Source of the DNA: Streptomyces sp. A0958
GTDB lineage: Bacteria > Actinomycetota > Actinomycetes > Streptomycetales > Streptomycetaceae
Length of the DNA: 64,000 nt
Direction: 5' to 3'
Assembly: GCF_004795035.1 (NCBI RefSeq)
Contig: NZ_SSBK01000011.1
Span: 62,001 to 126,000, forward strand
How positions within the stretch are numbered: position 1 is the first letter of the stretch; each line of letters opens with the position of its first letter. This document shows positions 53,795 through 62,685 of this stretch, in pieces. The notes beneath the pieces are model-generated. The model ran no database searches, was not told the origin of the DNA, and worked only from the letters and a program-made list of their open reading frames with translations. The translations under genes were made by a program, and so were the position numbers.

Positions 53795-54817
53795 TCAGAA
53801 GCCGAAGTCCTGGGTCCACCAGGGGCCGCCGGTTCCGAGGTGGACGCCGACGCCGAGGGTCTTGTAGTCGCAGTTGAGAATGTTTGCTCGGTGGCCGTCG
53901 CTGTTCATCCAGGCGTCCATCACGGCCTGGGCGTCGGCCTGTCCGCGGGCTATGTTCTCGCCGCCGAGCCCGGAGACGCCGGCCGCGTCGGCCCGGTCCC
54001 AGGGGGTCTTCCCGTCGGGGTCGGTGTGGCCGAAGAAGCCGCGCTCGGCCATGTCGTCGCTGAAGTTCTGGGCGAGCGAGGCCAGCGACGCGCTCGCCGT
54101 GACCGGGCTGCAGCCGACCTTGGCGCGCTCCTGGTTGACCAGGGCGAGCACGGCGGCCCGGGCGGAGGTCGCGGCGGCCGTCGGCGTGCTGCTCCTGGAC
54201 GGGGCCGGGGCGGAGGACGAGGTCTTCGGGGCGGCCGGGGCCGCCGGGGCCGAGCTCTTGGCTGTTTCGGTGGCCGGCGCCTTGGAGGCGCTGGAGGAGG
54301 GCTTGGCCGTCTCCTTCTTCTTGCCGGCCGCCTTCTTGCCGGCCGCGGTCTTCGTCGGCGCGGCCGTCTTCGAGGGCGAAGCGGAAGCGGAGGACGAGGC
54401 CGATGCGGGCGCGGAGGCGGCGGCGGAGGCCGACGTGGACGGCGAGCCGGACTTGGTGGAACGCGTCTTCGCGGGCCCGGCGGAGCGGTCGGTGCCCCGG
54501 CTCGCCGTGGCCGAAGCGGAGGCGCGGTCGGCGGGCTCGGTGGTGGCGCCGCCCTGGGTGAGCAGGTCCGGGGCGGCCTGGGAGCGCACCTGGTCGGCGG
54601 TCGGGCCACCGCCCACGGTGTGGCTGTCCCCGCCGGGCAGCAGACCCGAGGCCACGGCCACGGCTCCGACGGCCATGGCCGCCGAGACGCCGATCAGCCC
54701 CGTGCGCACGGGTATCGCGGACCGCTTCCTGCGGTTCGTACCCCGGCGCCGGCCGGCGCCCCCGTCCGCGGACTCTTCAGCGGCGGGAGCTGCGGCGATG
54801 CGTCGATGGCGTCCCAT
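53795..54817 (-). CDS. CAP-domain (SCP-like) exoprotein
   Basis: A 340-residue membrane-anchored or secreted protein. A basic N-terminus and one membrane helix (IGVSAAMAVGAVAVASGLL) precede about 120 residues of Ser/Ala/Thr/Lys-rich linker. A CAP domain fills the last 125 residues (VLALVNQERAKVGCSPV, MAERGFFGHTDPDGKTPWDR, GENIARGQ, WMNSDGHRANILNCDYKTLGVGVH). CAP proteins are extracellular with diverse roles; in bacteria some bind peptidoglycan or lipids. The ATG at 54817 follows GAAGGG; the longer frame to 54907 is shadow sequence. Confidence 0.9.
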   Translation of the reverse strand: MGRHRRIAAAPAAEESADGGAGRRRGTNRRKRSAIPVRTGLIGVSAAMAVGAVAVASGLLPGGDSHTVGGGPTADQVRSQAAPDLLTQGGATTEPADRASASATASRGTDRSAGPAKTRSTKSGSPSTSASAAASAPASASSSASASPSKTAAPTKTAAGKKAAGKKKETAKPSSSASKAPATETAKSSAPAAPAAPKTSSSAPAPSRSSTPTAAATSARAAVLALVNQERAKVGCSPVTASASLASLAQNFSDDMAERGFFGHTDPDGKTPWDRADAAGVSGLGGENIARGQADAQAVMDAWMNSDGHRANILNCDYKTLGVGVHLGTGGPWWTQDFGF

Positions 54818-54959
54818 CTGCTGTGCCCTTCTGACGACCCGGACGCCGTTTTCAGCGCCCACGCTCACCCGAACGAGTGAAGCTTTTGCGAGGGGACTGT
54901 ACGCCATGGCGATTCGCCGAGAAGTGCTTCGTAAGCAATCGGCCGGTTAGCGTTCGGGC

Positions 54960-55241
54960 ATGAACGAAGATGTACGACTCACCGCTTGGGTACGCGGTCG
55001 AGTACAGCAAGTAGGGTTCCGCTGGTTCACCAGGGCAAATGCTTTGGAGATCGGGGGCCTCACCGGCTTCGCCCTCAATCTGGACGACGGCAGGGTGCAG
55101 GTCGTGGCCGAGGGCCGGCGTGAGAATTGCCACCGTCTTCTGGACTGGCTGCGGTCGGACGACACACCCGGCCGCGTTGACGGAGTCACTGAGATCTGGG
55201 ACACGCCGCGCGGGGGATACGAGGGCTTCGCGATCCGCTGA
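54960..55241 (+). CDS. acyP: Acylphosphatase
   Basis: A 93-residue ferredoxin-like-fold enzyme that hydrolyses acyl phosphates. The phosphate cradle reads [10 protein letters not shown], with catalytic R21 and N40 (FALNLDDG). One oddity: the Arg-Asn spacing is 19 instead of the usual 18, from an extra Gly in EIGGLTG. The cradle also has Gln where Gly is common (VQQVG). Activity is likely but untested. A short hairpin at 55269-55284 may be its terminator. Confidence 0.93.
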   Translation: MNEDVRLTAWVRGRVQQVGFRWFTRANALEIGGLTGFALNLDDGRVQVVAEGRRENCHRLLDWLRSDDTPGRVDGVTEIWDTPRGGYEGFAIR

Positions 55242-55677
55242 TCCGGGTGGGGAACGGAACGGGAAAAGGGCCCGCGTTCGGGCCGTGTTCGATTCGTGGC
55301 GCGGGGCGACCACAGGCACCCCCGTCGCGCGTACACATGAAATGACCTGCGGAATGACCCGATGGTTGCCAAGATTCGGTTGGCGTGCCAGGCTGCCGCA
55401 GTAACGATGATCTCCGGACCCCAGAGGGCCCCGCTGGAGAGTCGCGCCGCATGATCGTCTCGCCGCGCGCCCCCGGGACGCCTGCCTCTACGGGGTGTGA
55501 TCGTGTTGACCGTCAAACTTTTTGGTGAGACTCTGAAATCCCCGCGCACCTTAGCTGTTCGGCAGAGCTGGTAGGCAGCAGGACAGCAGTGACACAGAGC
55601 ACTGCCGAGCACCGCGGGTGCGATCCCTCACGACCCACACCGCATCGGTCGGTCACTCATTGTGGAGGACCATCCTC
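55242..55677. other. Long leader between acyP and the coiled-coil gene
   Basis: The 436 bases contain a short hairpin (GGCCCG, CGTT, CGGGCC; 55269-55284) and a TTGAC-C-GTCAA palindrome over a possible -35 (55506-55516). A stretch of about 160 bases before the next start may be a long 5' leader. I see no convincing coding frame. Confidence 0.5.
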
Positions 55678-55890
55678 ATGGCAAAGGCGCTTCTCGGTTA
55701 CGTCGGCGGTTCCGACCCGCGACTCCTCGCCGAGATGCGACGGCTCCAGCAGCGCGTCCAGGACCTCGAGTCCGAACTCGTACGCATTCAGGACGAGAAC
55801 GACGCGCTCAACGCCGCCGCTCAGCACCAGGAGTCGCTGCTCGACAGCATCGACATCGACGTACCCCAGGCGGAGCCGGCACTGACCTGA
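55678..55890 (+). CDS. Small coiled-coil protein upstream of smc
   Basis: A 70-residue acidic protein, MAKALLGYVGGSDPRLLAEM at its start and a two-heptad-rich coiled coil after it (RLQQRVQDLESELVRIQDENDAL). The ATG at 55678 follows GGAGG. It is conserved near smc in streptomycetes, as I recall. Function is unknown; the shape resembles small polar or nucleoid-associated adaptor proteins. It probably has its own promoter and a hairpin at 55891. Confidence 0.85.
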   Translation: MAKALLGYVGGSDPRLLAEMRRLQQRVQDLESELVRIQDENDALNAAAQHQESLLDSIDIDVPQAEPALT

Positions 55891-55922
55891 CCCGATCGAG
55901 AGGCCCCGACGGGCCGATCGGG
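55891..55922 (+). terminator. Two-part hairpin after the coiled-coil gene
   Basis: CCCGATC pairs with GATCGGG and an inner GGCCC pairs with GGGCC on loop CGAC, with a GAGA bulge. It starts at the first base after the stop codon. Confidence 0.55.
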
Positions 55923-56107
55923 CCGCGCACGCCAACCGCACAGGCACATCGCCGGAACACCGCCGGATCACTGAAGGTCAATCGCAGGCCGGACGGCCGC
56001 AGGTCCGCGTTGATCTGCTTCTCTTCTGCCTCGTCATTGATCCGGTAACGCGCGCCGTCATGGTGACGCACGCTTATTCATGACGACGCATGATCCACAG
56101 AATTAAC

Positions 56108-56138
56108 AAGGGACGCTTCGGCGTCCCTTCTTTCTTTT
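56108..56138 (+). terminator. Intrinsic terminator with T-tract upstream of smc
   Basis: AAGGGACGC, loop TTCG, GCGTCCCTT, then CTTTCTTTT. A UUCG tetraloop and a U-run make this one of the few textbook Rho-independent terminators here. Confidence 0.92.
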
Positions 56139-56248
56139 CCCTTCGCCCCGCGCAGGTCCCGCCCCGGACGTACACCCCTTCCCTTACCGTCTGATGTGCC
56201 CTGCACCTTCATCAGCGAAACCGAGAGCGAAAGGTAGAGTCCGGCGGC

Positions 56249-59200
56249 GTGCACCTCAAGGCCCTGACCCTGCGCGGTTTCAAATCGTTCGCCTCCGCCA
56301 CGACCCTGCGGTTCGAACCCGGGATCACCTGCGTGGTCGGCCCCAATGGGTCGGGCAAGTCCAATGTGGTGGACGCGCTCTCCTGGGTCATGGGGGAGCA
56401 GGGGGCCAAATCCCTGCGCGGCGGCAAGATGGAGGACGTGATCTTCGCCGGGACCACCGGCCGGCCACCGCTGGGCCGGGCGGAGGTGTCGCTGACCATC
56501 GACAATTCCGACGGCGCCCTGCCCATCGAGTACGCCGAAGTGACGATCACGCGGATCATGTTCCGCAACGGCGGCAGCGAATACCAGATCAACGGCGACA
56601 CCTGCCGGCTGCTCGACATCCAGGAACTGCTTTCCGACTCCGGCATCGGCCGCGAGATGCACGTCATCGTCGGGCAGGGGCAGCTGGACTCCGTCCTCCA
56701 CGCCGACCCGATGGGCCGCCGCGCCTTCATCGAGGAGGCCGCCGGTGTCCTCAAGCACCGCAAGCGCAAGGAGAAGGCGCTGCGGAAGCTGGACGCCATG
56801 GGGGCGAACCTGGCCAGGGTGCAGGACCTCACCGACGAGCTGCGGCGGCAGCTGAAACCGCTCGGCCGGCAGGCGGCGGTGGCCCGCCGGGCCGCGGTCA
56901 TCCAGGCCGACCTGCGCGACGCCCGGCTGCGCCTCCTCGCCGACGACCTCGTGACGCTGCGCACCGCCCTGCGCGGGGAGATCGCCGACGAGGCCGCGCT
57001 CAAGCAGCGCCGGGAGGCCGCCGAGGCGGAACTCAAGGCCGCGCTCGGGCGCGAGGCCGAACTGGAGGACGAGGTGCGGCGGCTGACGCCCCGGCTCCAG
57101 CGGGCCCAGCAGACCTGGTACGAGCTGTCCCAGCTGGCCGAACGGGTACGCGGCACGACCTCGCTGGCCGACGCCCGGGTGAAGAGCGCCACCGCCCCGC
57201 CCGAGGAGGAGCGGCGCGGCCGCGACCCCGAGGACATGGAGCGCGAGGCGGCCCGCATCCGCGAGCAGGAGGCCGAACTGACCGCGGCCCTGGAGGCGGC
57301 GGAACACGCGCTGGAGGACACCGCGTCCCACCGCGCCGAGCTGGAACGCGAGTTGGCGGCCGAGGAGCGCAGGCTCAAGGACGCCGCCCGCGCCCTGGCC
57401 GACCGCCGCGAAGGGCTCGCCCGGCTGCACGGCCAGGTCAACGCCGCCCGCAGCCGCGCGGGTTCGGCCCAGGCGGAGATCGACCGGCTGGCCGCGTCCC
57501 GCGACGAGGCGCGGGAGCGGGCGGTCGCGGCCCAGGAGGAGTACGAGCAGCTGAAGGCCGAGGTCGACGGCCTGGACGCCGGGGACACGGAACTCGGCGA
57601 GCGCCACGAGGCCGCCCGGCGCGAGCTGAAGGAGGCCGAGTCGGCGCTCTCCGGGGCCCGGGAGGAGGCCACGGCCGCCGAACGACGGCGCGCCGCCCTC
57701 GCGGCCCGGCACGACGCGCTGGCCCTCGGGCTGCGGCGCAAGGACGGTACGGGGGTGCTGCTCGGGGCCCGCGACCGGCTGACGGGGCTGCTCGGACCGG
57801 CGGCGGAGCTGCTGACGGTGGCCCCGGGGCACGAGGTCGCGGTGGCGGCGGCGCTGGGCGCGGCGGCGGACGCGGTCGCGGTGACGGACCCGGCCACGGC
57901 GGCCGAGGCGATCCGGCTGCTGCGCAAGCAGGACGCGGGCCGCGCGGCCCTGCTCCTCGGGGGCGGGGCGCGGGGCGCGGACGCGGTGGGCCACGTACCC
58001 GAGCAGGGGACGCAGGCGCACCCGCCGCAGCACGAGGGCGTGGCGCAGGTCGTCCTTCCCGGGCAGAGCGCGGAGGCCGCAGCCGCCCGGGAGCCCGCGG
58101 GGGCCGTCGAGGAGCGGGCCGACCGGCAACCGGTCCCGGTCGTCGTCGCCGGTCCGGGGGCGCCCGCCGTCGCCGATCTCGTCGGCGGCCCCGTCGAACT
58201 GGTGGCCGCCGTCCGCAGGCTGGTGCGGGACATGGTGGTCGTCCCCACGCTGGAGGACGCCGAGGAGCTGGTGGCCGATCGTCCGGAGCTGACGGCGGTG
58301 ACCGGCGAGGGGGACATCCTCTCCGCGCACTTCGCGCACGGCGGCTCCGCCGGCGCGCCGAGCCTGCTCGAAGTGCGGGCGTCCGTGGACGAGGCGGCCG
58401 CCGAACTCGCCGAGCTGGCCGTGCGCTGCACCGAACTCGCCGAGGCGCAGCGCCTCGCGGCCGAGCGGCGGACCGCGTCGGCGGCGCTCGTCGAGGAGCT
58501 TGGGGAGCGCCGGCGGGCCGCGGAACGTGAGAAGTCGGGGGTGGCCCAGCAGCTCGGCCGGCTGGCCGGTCAGGCGCGGGGCGCCGCCGGTGAGGCCGAG
58601 CGGATGGACGCGTCGGCCGCCCGGGCCCAGGAGGCGCTGGAGCGGGCGACCGAGGAGGCCGAGGAGCTGGCCGAGCGGCTGCTCGGCGCCGAGGAGGCGG
58701 CCGGTGACGGCGCCGACGACGAGCCGGACACCGGCGTGCGCGACCGGCTCGCGGCCGACGGTGCCAACGCCCGCCAGACCGAGATGGAGGCCCGCCTCCA
58801 GGTCCGTACGCACGAGGAACGCGTCAAGGCGCTCGCCGGGCGCGCCGACTCGCTGGACCGGGCCGCGCGGGCCGAGCGCGAGGCGCGGGACCGGGCCGAG
58901 CGGCGCCGCGCCCGGCTGCGCCACGAGGCCGAGGTGGCCTCCGCGGTGGCCTCGGGTGCCCGGCAGCTGCTGGCCCACGTCGAGGTGTCCGTCGTACGGG
59001 CGGAGCGGGAGCGGGCGGCGGCCGAGGCGTCGAAGGGGGAGCGGGAGCGCGAGCTGGCGGCCGAGCGCCTGCGGGGCCGCGACCTCAAGGGGGAGCTCGA
59101 CAAGCTGACGGACTCGGTGCACCGGGGCGAGGTGCTGGGCGCCGAGAAGCGGCTGCGGATAGAGCAGCTGGAGACGAAGGCGCTGGAGGAGCTGGGCGTC

Positions 59201-59968
59201 GAGCCGGCCGGGCTGGCGGCCGAGTACGGACCCGACCAGCCGGTGCCGCCGTCGCCGGCCGCCGAGGGCGAGGAGCTGCCCGAGGACCCGGAGCATCCGC
59301 GCAACCTGCCGAGGCCGTTCGTCAGGGCCGAGCAGGAGAAGCGGCTCAGGTCGGCCGAACGGGCGTATCAGCAACTCGGGAAGGTGAATCCGCTCGCCCT
59401 TGAGGAGTTCTCGGCGCTGGAGGAGCGGCACAAGTTCCTCTCCGAGCAGCTGGAGGACCTGAAGAAGACCCGGGCCGATCTGATGCAGGTCGTCAAGGAG
59501 GTCGACGAGCGGGTCGAGCAGGTCTTCACCGAGGCCTACCGGGACACCGCCCGCGAGTTCGAGGGCGTCTTCTCGCGCCTGTTCCCGGGCGGTGAGGGGC
59601 GGCTGATCCTTACCGATCCGGACAACATGCTCGCCACCGGTGTGGACGTGGAGGCGAGGCCGCCGGGCAAGAAGGTCAAGCGGCTCTCCCTGCTGTCGGG
59701 CGGGGAACGGTCCCTGACGGCAGTGGCGTTGCTGGTCTCGATCTTCAAGGCCAGGCCGAGCCCGTTCTATGTGATGGACGAGGTCGAGGCGGCTCTCGAC
59801 GACACCAATCTCCAGCGGCTGATCCGGATCATGGAGGAGCTCCAGGAGAGCTCGCAGCTCATCGTGATCACGCACCAGAAGCGGACGATGGAGGTCGCCG
59901 ACGCGCTGTACGGCGTCTCGATGCAGGGCGACGGCGTCTCCAAGGTCATCAGCCAGCGGCTTCGCTGA
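56249..59968 (+). CDS. smc: Chromosome partition protein SMC
   Basis: A 1239-residue SMC ATPase for chromosome condensation and segregation with ScpAB. Walker A is GPNGSGKS (31-38), the ABC signature LLSGGERSL is at about 1149, and Walker B is D1177-E1178 (VMDEVEAALDD). Long coiled coils flank a hinge at about 500-680. The hinge carries a Pro/Gln/Ala-rich extra stretch at about 570-636. The protein is roughly 50 residues longer than I recall for S. coelicolor SMC, and that stretch accounts for it. It starts at GTG 56249 after a weak AAGG. Confidence 0.96.
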   Translation: MHLKALTLRGFKSFASATTLRFEPGITCVVGPNGSGKSNVVDALSWVMGEQGAKSLRGGKMEDVIFAGTTGRPPLGRAEVSLTIDNSDGALPIEYAEVTITRIMFRNGGSEYQINGDTCRLLDIQELLSDSGIGREMHVIVGQGQLDSVLHADPMGRRAFIEEAAGVLKHRKRKEKALRKLDAMGANLARVQDLTDELRRQLKPLGRQAAVARRAAVIQADLRDARLRLLADDLVTLRTALRGEIADEAALKQRREAAEAELKAALGREAELEDEVRRLTPRLQRAQQTWYELSQLAERVRGTTSLADARVKSATAPPEEERRGRDPEDMEREAARIREQEAELTAALEAAEHALEDTASHRAELERELAAEERRLKDAARALADRREGLARLHGQVNAARSRAGSAQAEIDRLAASRDEARERAVAAQEEYEQLKAEVDGLDAGDTELGERHEAARRELKEAESALSGAREEATAAERRRAALAARHDALALGLRRKDGTGVLLGARDRLTGLLGPAAELLTVAPGHEVAVAAALGAAADAVAVTDPATAAEAIRLLRKQDAGRAALLLGGGARGADAVGHVPEQGTQAHPPQHEGVAQVVLPGQSAEAAAAREPAGAVEERADRQPVPVVVAGPGAPAVADLVGGPVELVAAVRRLVRDMVVVPTLEDAEELVADRPELTAVTGEGDILSAHFAHGGSAGAPSLLEVRASVDEAAAELAELAVRCTELAEAQRLAAERRTASAALVEELGERRRAAEREKSGVAQQLGRLAGQARGAAGEAERMDASAARAQEALERATEEAEELAERLLGAEEAAGDGADDEPDTGVRDRLAADGANARQTEMEARLQVRTHEERVKALAGRADSLDRAARAEREARDRAERRRARLRHEAEVASAVASGARQLLAHVEVSVVRAERERAAAEASKGERERELAAERLRGRDLKGELDKLTDSVHRGEVLGAEKRLRIEQLETKALEELGVEPAGLAAEYGPDQPVPPSPAAEGEELPEDPEHPRNLPRPFVRAEQEKRLRSAERAYQQLGKVNPLALEEFSALEERHKFLSEQLEDLKKTRADLMQVVKEVDERVEQVFTEAYRDTAREFEGVFSRLFPGGEGRLILTDPDNMLATGVDVEARPPGKKVKRLSLLSGGERSLTAVALLVSIFKARPSPFYVMDEVEAALDDTNLQRLIRIMEELQESSQLIVITHQKRTMEVADALYGVSMQGDGVSKVISQRLR

Positions 59969-60043
59969 GCCTTTACCAAATCTTCAGGACTTCAACGTGG
60001 CCTTCTGGGTACGTGGGGGTGGATCTCGGCTCCTACCCCGGTG

Positions 60044-60096
60044 TTGACTTCAAAACTTGAAGACATAGTCTCTGCGACGTCTACTTTGTCTTCAAG
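60044..60096 (+). promoter_or_regulatory. glcP promoter with overlapping CTTCAA operator
   Basis: TTGACT (60044-60049) and TAGTCT (60066-60071) are 16 bases apart. A perfect 15-bp palindrome CTTCAA-AAC-TTGAAG (60048-60062) occupies the spacer, and a third half site CTTCAAG lies at 60090-60096, downstream of the likely start. The arrangement fits repression by a dimeric regulator with DNA looping or cooperative binding. Confidence 0.7.
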
Positions 60097-60178
60097 TGGT
60101 AGTCGGTGAGAAGTTGTGTACCACTGGGAGGAGCTCACCCCCCACGCCTGTCGTTGCGGCCAGGCATCAGGAGTTCAT

Positions 60179-61597
60179 GTGACCAGCACATCGCAGGGAC
60201 CGGAGTCCGGAGCCAGGGCGGCGCACCCGGACCACCTCGGCCACGTCATCTTCATCACCGCCGCGGCCGCGATGGGTGGCTTCCTCTTCGGCTATGACAG
60301 CTCCGTCATCAACGGTGCCGTCGAGGCGATCCGCCACCGGTACGACATCGGCTCGGGCACGCTCGCCCAGGTCATCGCCATCGCCCTGATCGGCTGTGCG
60401 ATCGGCGCCGCCACGGCCGGCCGGATCGCCGACCGCATCGGCCGCATCCGCTGCATGCAGATCGCCTCCGTCCTGTTCACCATCAGCGCCGTGGGCTCCG
60501 CGCTCCCGTTCGCGCTCTGGGACCTGGCGATCTGGCGCGTCATCGGCGGCTTCGCGATCGGCATGGCCTCGGTGATCGGCCCCGCGTACATCGCCGAGGT
60601 CTCACCGCCCGCCTACCGGGGCCGGCTCGGCTCCTTCCAGCAGGCCGCGATCGTCGTCGGCATCGCCATCTCCCAGCTGGTCAACTACGGCATCCTGCAG
60701 ATCGCCGACGGAGACCAGCGCGGCAAGATCGCCGGGCTCGAGGCCTGGCAGTGGATGCTCGGCGTGATGGTCGTGCCCGCCATCCTCTACGGGCTGCTCT
60801 CGTTCGCGATCCCCGAGTCGCCGCGCTTCCTGCTCTCCATCGGCAAGCGGGAGCGGGCCCGGAAGATCCTCGAAGAGGTCGAGGGCGCGGGCGTCGACCT
60901 GGACGCGCGGGTCGAGGAGATCGAGACCGCGATGCGCCGCGAGCACAAGTCCTCGTTCAAGGACCTGCTCGGCAGCCGCTTCGGCTTCCTGCCCATCGTC
61001 TGGGTCGGCATCGGCCTCTCGGTGTTCCAGCAACTCGTCGGCATCAACGTGGCCTTCTACTACTCGGCGACGCTGTGGCAGTCCGTCGGCATCGACCCGA
61101 CCGACTCGTTCTTCTACTCGTTCACCACGTCGATCATCAACATCATCGGTACCGTCATCGCGATGATCCTGGTGGACCGGGTCGGCCGCCGCCCGCTCGC
61201 CCTCGTCGGCTCCTGCGGCATGGCCGTCGCCCTCGCCTTCGAGGCGTGGGCCTTCTCCGCCGACCTGGTCGACGGCAAGCTGCCCACCACCCAGGGCACG
61301 GTCGCGCTCATCGCCGCCCACGTCTTCGTGCTCTTCTTCGCCCTGTCGTGGGGTGTCATCGTCTGGGTCTTCCTCGGCGAGATGTTCCCCAACCGCATCC
61401 GTGCCGCCGCGCTCGGCGTCGCCGCATCCGCGCAGTGGATCGCCAACTGGGCGATCACCGCGAGCTTCCCGAGCCTCGCCGACTGGAACCTGTCGGGCAC
61501 GTACATCATCTACGCCTGCTTCGCCACGCTCTCGATCCCCTTCGTCATCAAGTTCGTCAAGGAGACCAAGGGCAAGGCGCTGGAGGAGATGGGCTAA
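60179..61597 (+). CDS. glcP: Glucose permease (MFS sugar porter)
   Basis: A 472-residue, 12-helix major-facilitator sugar porter, the same length I recall for S. coelicolor GlcP. Sugar-porter signatures are GGFLFGYDSSVINGAV, GRIADRIGR, PESPRFLL, FQQLVGINVAFYYS and VDRVGRRPL. GlcP is the main glucose-proton symporter in streptomycetes, feeding glucose kinase. The GTG at 60179 sits five bases after AGGAG; the frame from 60116 is longer but lacks one. Confidence 0.94.
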   Translation: MTSTSQGPESGARAAHPDHLGHVIFITAAAAMGGFLFGYDSSVINGAVEAIRHRYDIGSGTLAQVIAIALIGCAIGAATAGRIADRIGRIRCMQIASVLFTISAVGSALPFALWDLAIWRVIGGFAIGMASVIGPAYIAEVSPPAYRGRLGSFQQAAIVVGIAISQLVNYGILQIADGDQRGKIAGLEAWQWMLGVMVVPAILYGLLSFAIPESPRFLLSIGKRERARKILEEVEGAGVDLDARVEEIETAMRREHKSSFKDLLGSRFGFLPIVWVGIGLSVFQQLVGINVAFYYSATLWQSVGIDPTDSFFYSFTTSIINIIGTVIAMILVDRVGRRPLALVGSCGMAVALAFEAWAFSADLVDGKLPTTQGTVALIAAHVFVLFFALSWGVIVWVFLGEMFPNRIRAAALGVAASAQWIANWAITASFPSLADWNLSGTYIIYACFATLSIPFVIKFVKETKGKALEEMG

Positions 61598-61622
61598 CTC
61601 CCCGCTGCCCCCTCCTCGAAAC

Positions 61623-61660
61623 CGTACGGCCCCGCGCGCACCCGCGAGCGGGGCCGTACG
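61623..61660. terminator. Bidirectional terminator after glcP
   Basis: CGTACGGCCCCGC pairs with GCGGGGCCGTACG (13 bp) on a 12-base loop between convergent genes. Confidence 0.85.
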
Positions 61661-61664
61661 CGCT

Positions 61665-62630
61665 TCACCCGCCGACCGCCCCGCAGAACAGCCGCAGGCT
61701 CCGCCACCCCTCCTCCACCGGCATGCCACCGCACAGCGGATGCAGCACCAGGCTGTCGAGCTCACCGGCCAGCGCCGCGCACGCCTTCGGGGTGACGATC
61801 CGGTAGACGCCCTCGTCCCGCAGCTCCGCCACCGTCGTCGCCGCCGAGCGGACGGCCGAGCGGATGTCCTCGGACTGCCAGGAGGCGTACGTACGCGCCT
61901 CGTGCAGGAAATGCTCCCCGTACGCGGCCCACGTCCGGTCCGGGTCCTCGGACACGTGCAGCAGCGGCGTCTCGGCCGACGGCATCATGCAGAACCCCTC
62001 CGTGCCGTGCACCGCGCGCTGCTGGTGGTAGTACGCCTCCAGCTCCGGCAGATGCGCGCTCGGGAACAGCGGCAGCCCGAGCCTGGCCGCCCGCCGCGCC
62101 GCCGCCCGCGAGCTCCCGCCCACCAGCAGCAGCGGATGCGGGCGGGTGAACGGGCGCGGGGTGACCGTCACCGTACGGCCCCGGAACGCGAACGGCTCCC
62201 CGCTCCACGCGGTCAGCAGCGTCTCCAGCAGCTCGTCCTGGAGCCGGCCGCGCCCCGCCCACTCGACGCCCGCCCGCTCGTACTCCTCCCGCCGGTAGCC
62301 GATCCCCACCACCGTGGCCAGCCGGCCCGCGCTCAGCAGATCGAGCACCGCGATGTCCTCGGCCAGCCGCAGCGGGTCGTGCAGCGGGCCGATGACCGCC
62401 GAGACGGTCACCGCGATCCGGCTGGTCGCGCCGAACACGGCCGCCGCGAGCACGAAGGGGGAGGGCAACCAGGAGTCGGCAACCCCGTGGTGCTCCTCGG
62501 TCTGGACGGTGTCCACGCCGTGCGCGTCGGCGTACGCGGCCATGTCCAGGGCCGCGCGGTAACGGGCCGAGAGGGATTCGGGCGTGGCGCCGGGATCGAC
62601 GAGGTTGAACCGTACGACGGTGAAGGCCAT
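61665..62630 (-). CDS. LLM-class flavin-dependent oxidoreductase
   Basis: A 321-residue luciferase-like monooxygenase fold. Typical segments are TVQTEEHHGVADSWLPSPFVLA, VIGPLHDPLRLAEDIAVLDLLSAGR and HPLLLVGGSSRAAARRAARLG. It uses FMN or F420; which one, and the substrate, cannot be read from sequence. F420 synthesis is supported elsewhere in the window by cofC. The ATG at 62628-62630 follows AAGGGG. It lies 55 bases downstream of the NCS1 permease on the same strand. Confidence 0.88.
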   Translation of the reverse strand: MAFTVVRFNLVDPGATPESLSARYRAALDMAAYADAHGVDTVQTEEHHGVADSWLPSPFVLAAAVFGATSRIAVTVSAVIGPLHDPLRLAEDIAVLDLLSAGRLATVVGIGYRREEYERAGVEWAGRGRLQDELLETLLTAWSGEPFAFRGRTVTVTPRPFTRPHPLLLVGGSSRAAARRAARLGLPLFPSAHLPELEAYYHQQRAVHGTEGFCMMPSAETPLLHVSEDPDRTWAAYGEHFLHEARTYASWQSEDIRSAVRSAATTVAELRDEGVYRIVTPKACAALAGELDSLVLHPLCGGMPVEEGWRSLRLFCGAVGG

Positions 62631-62685
62631 GACGCGGTCCCCTTCGGACGGCCGGGACGGGGCCGCGACCTTAACTGATGGTGCG

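Larger units (their letters stand above)
55891..56248. other. Intergenic region upstream of smc
   Basis: The 358 bases hold two terminators (55891-55922 and 56108-56138) and probably the smc promoter after the second. No coding frame is supported. Confidence 0.55.

Noticed and set aside
53950..54609. Alternative minus-strand frame in the CAP gene linker
   Set aside because: Pro/Arg-only shadow of the Ser/Ala-rich linker in the real frame.
56078..59875. 1265-codon open frame on the minus strand opposite smc
   Set aside because: Arg/Leu/Gly-rich shadow; the plus strand carries all SMC motifs.
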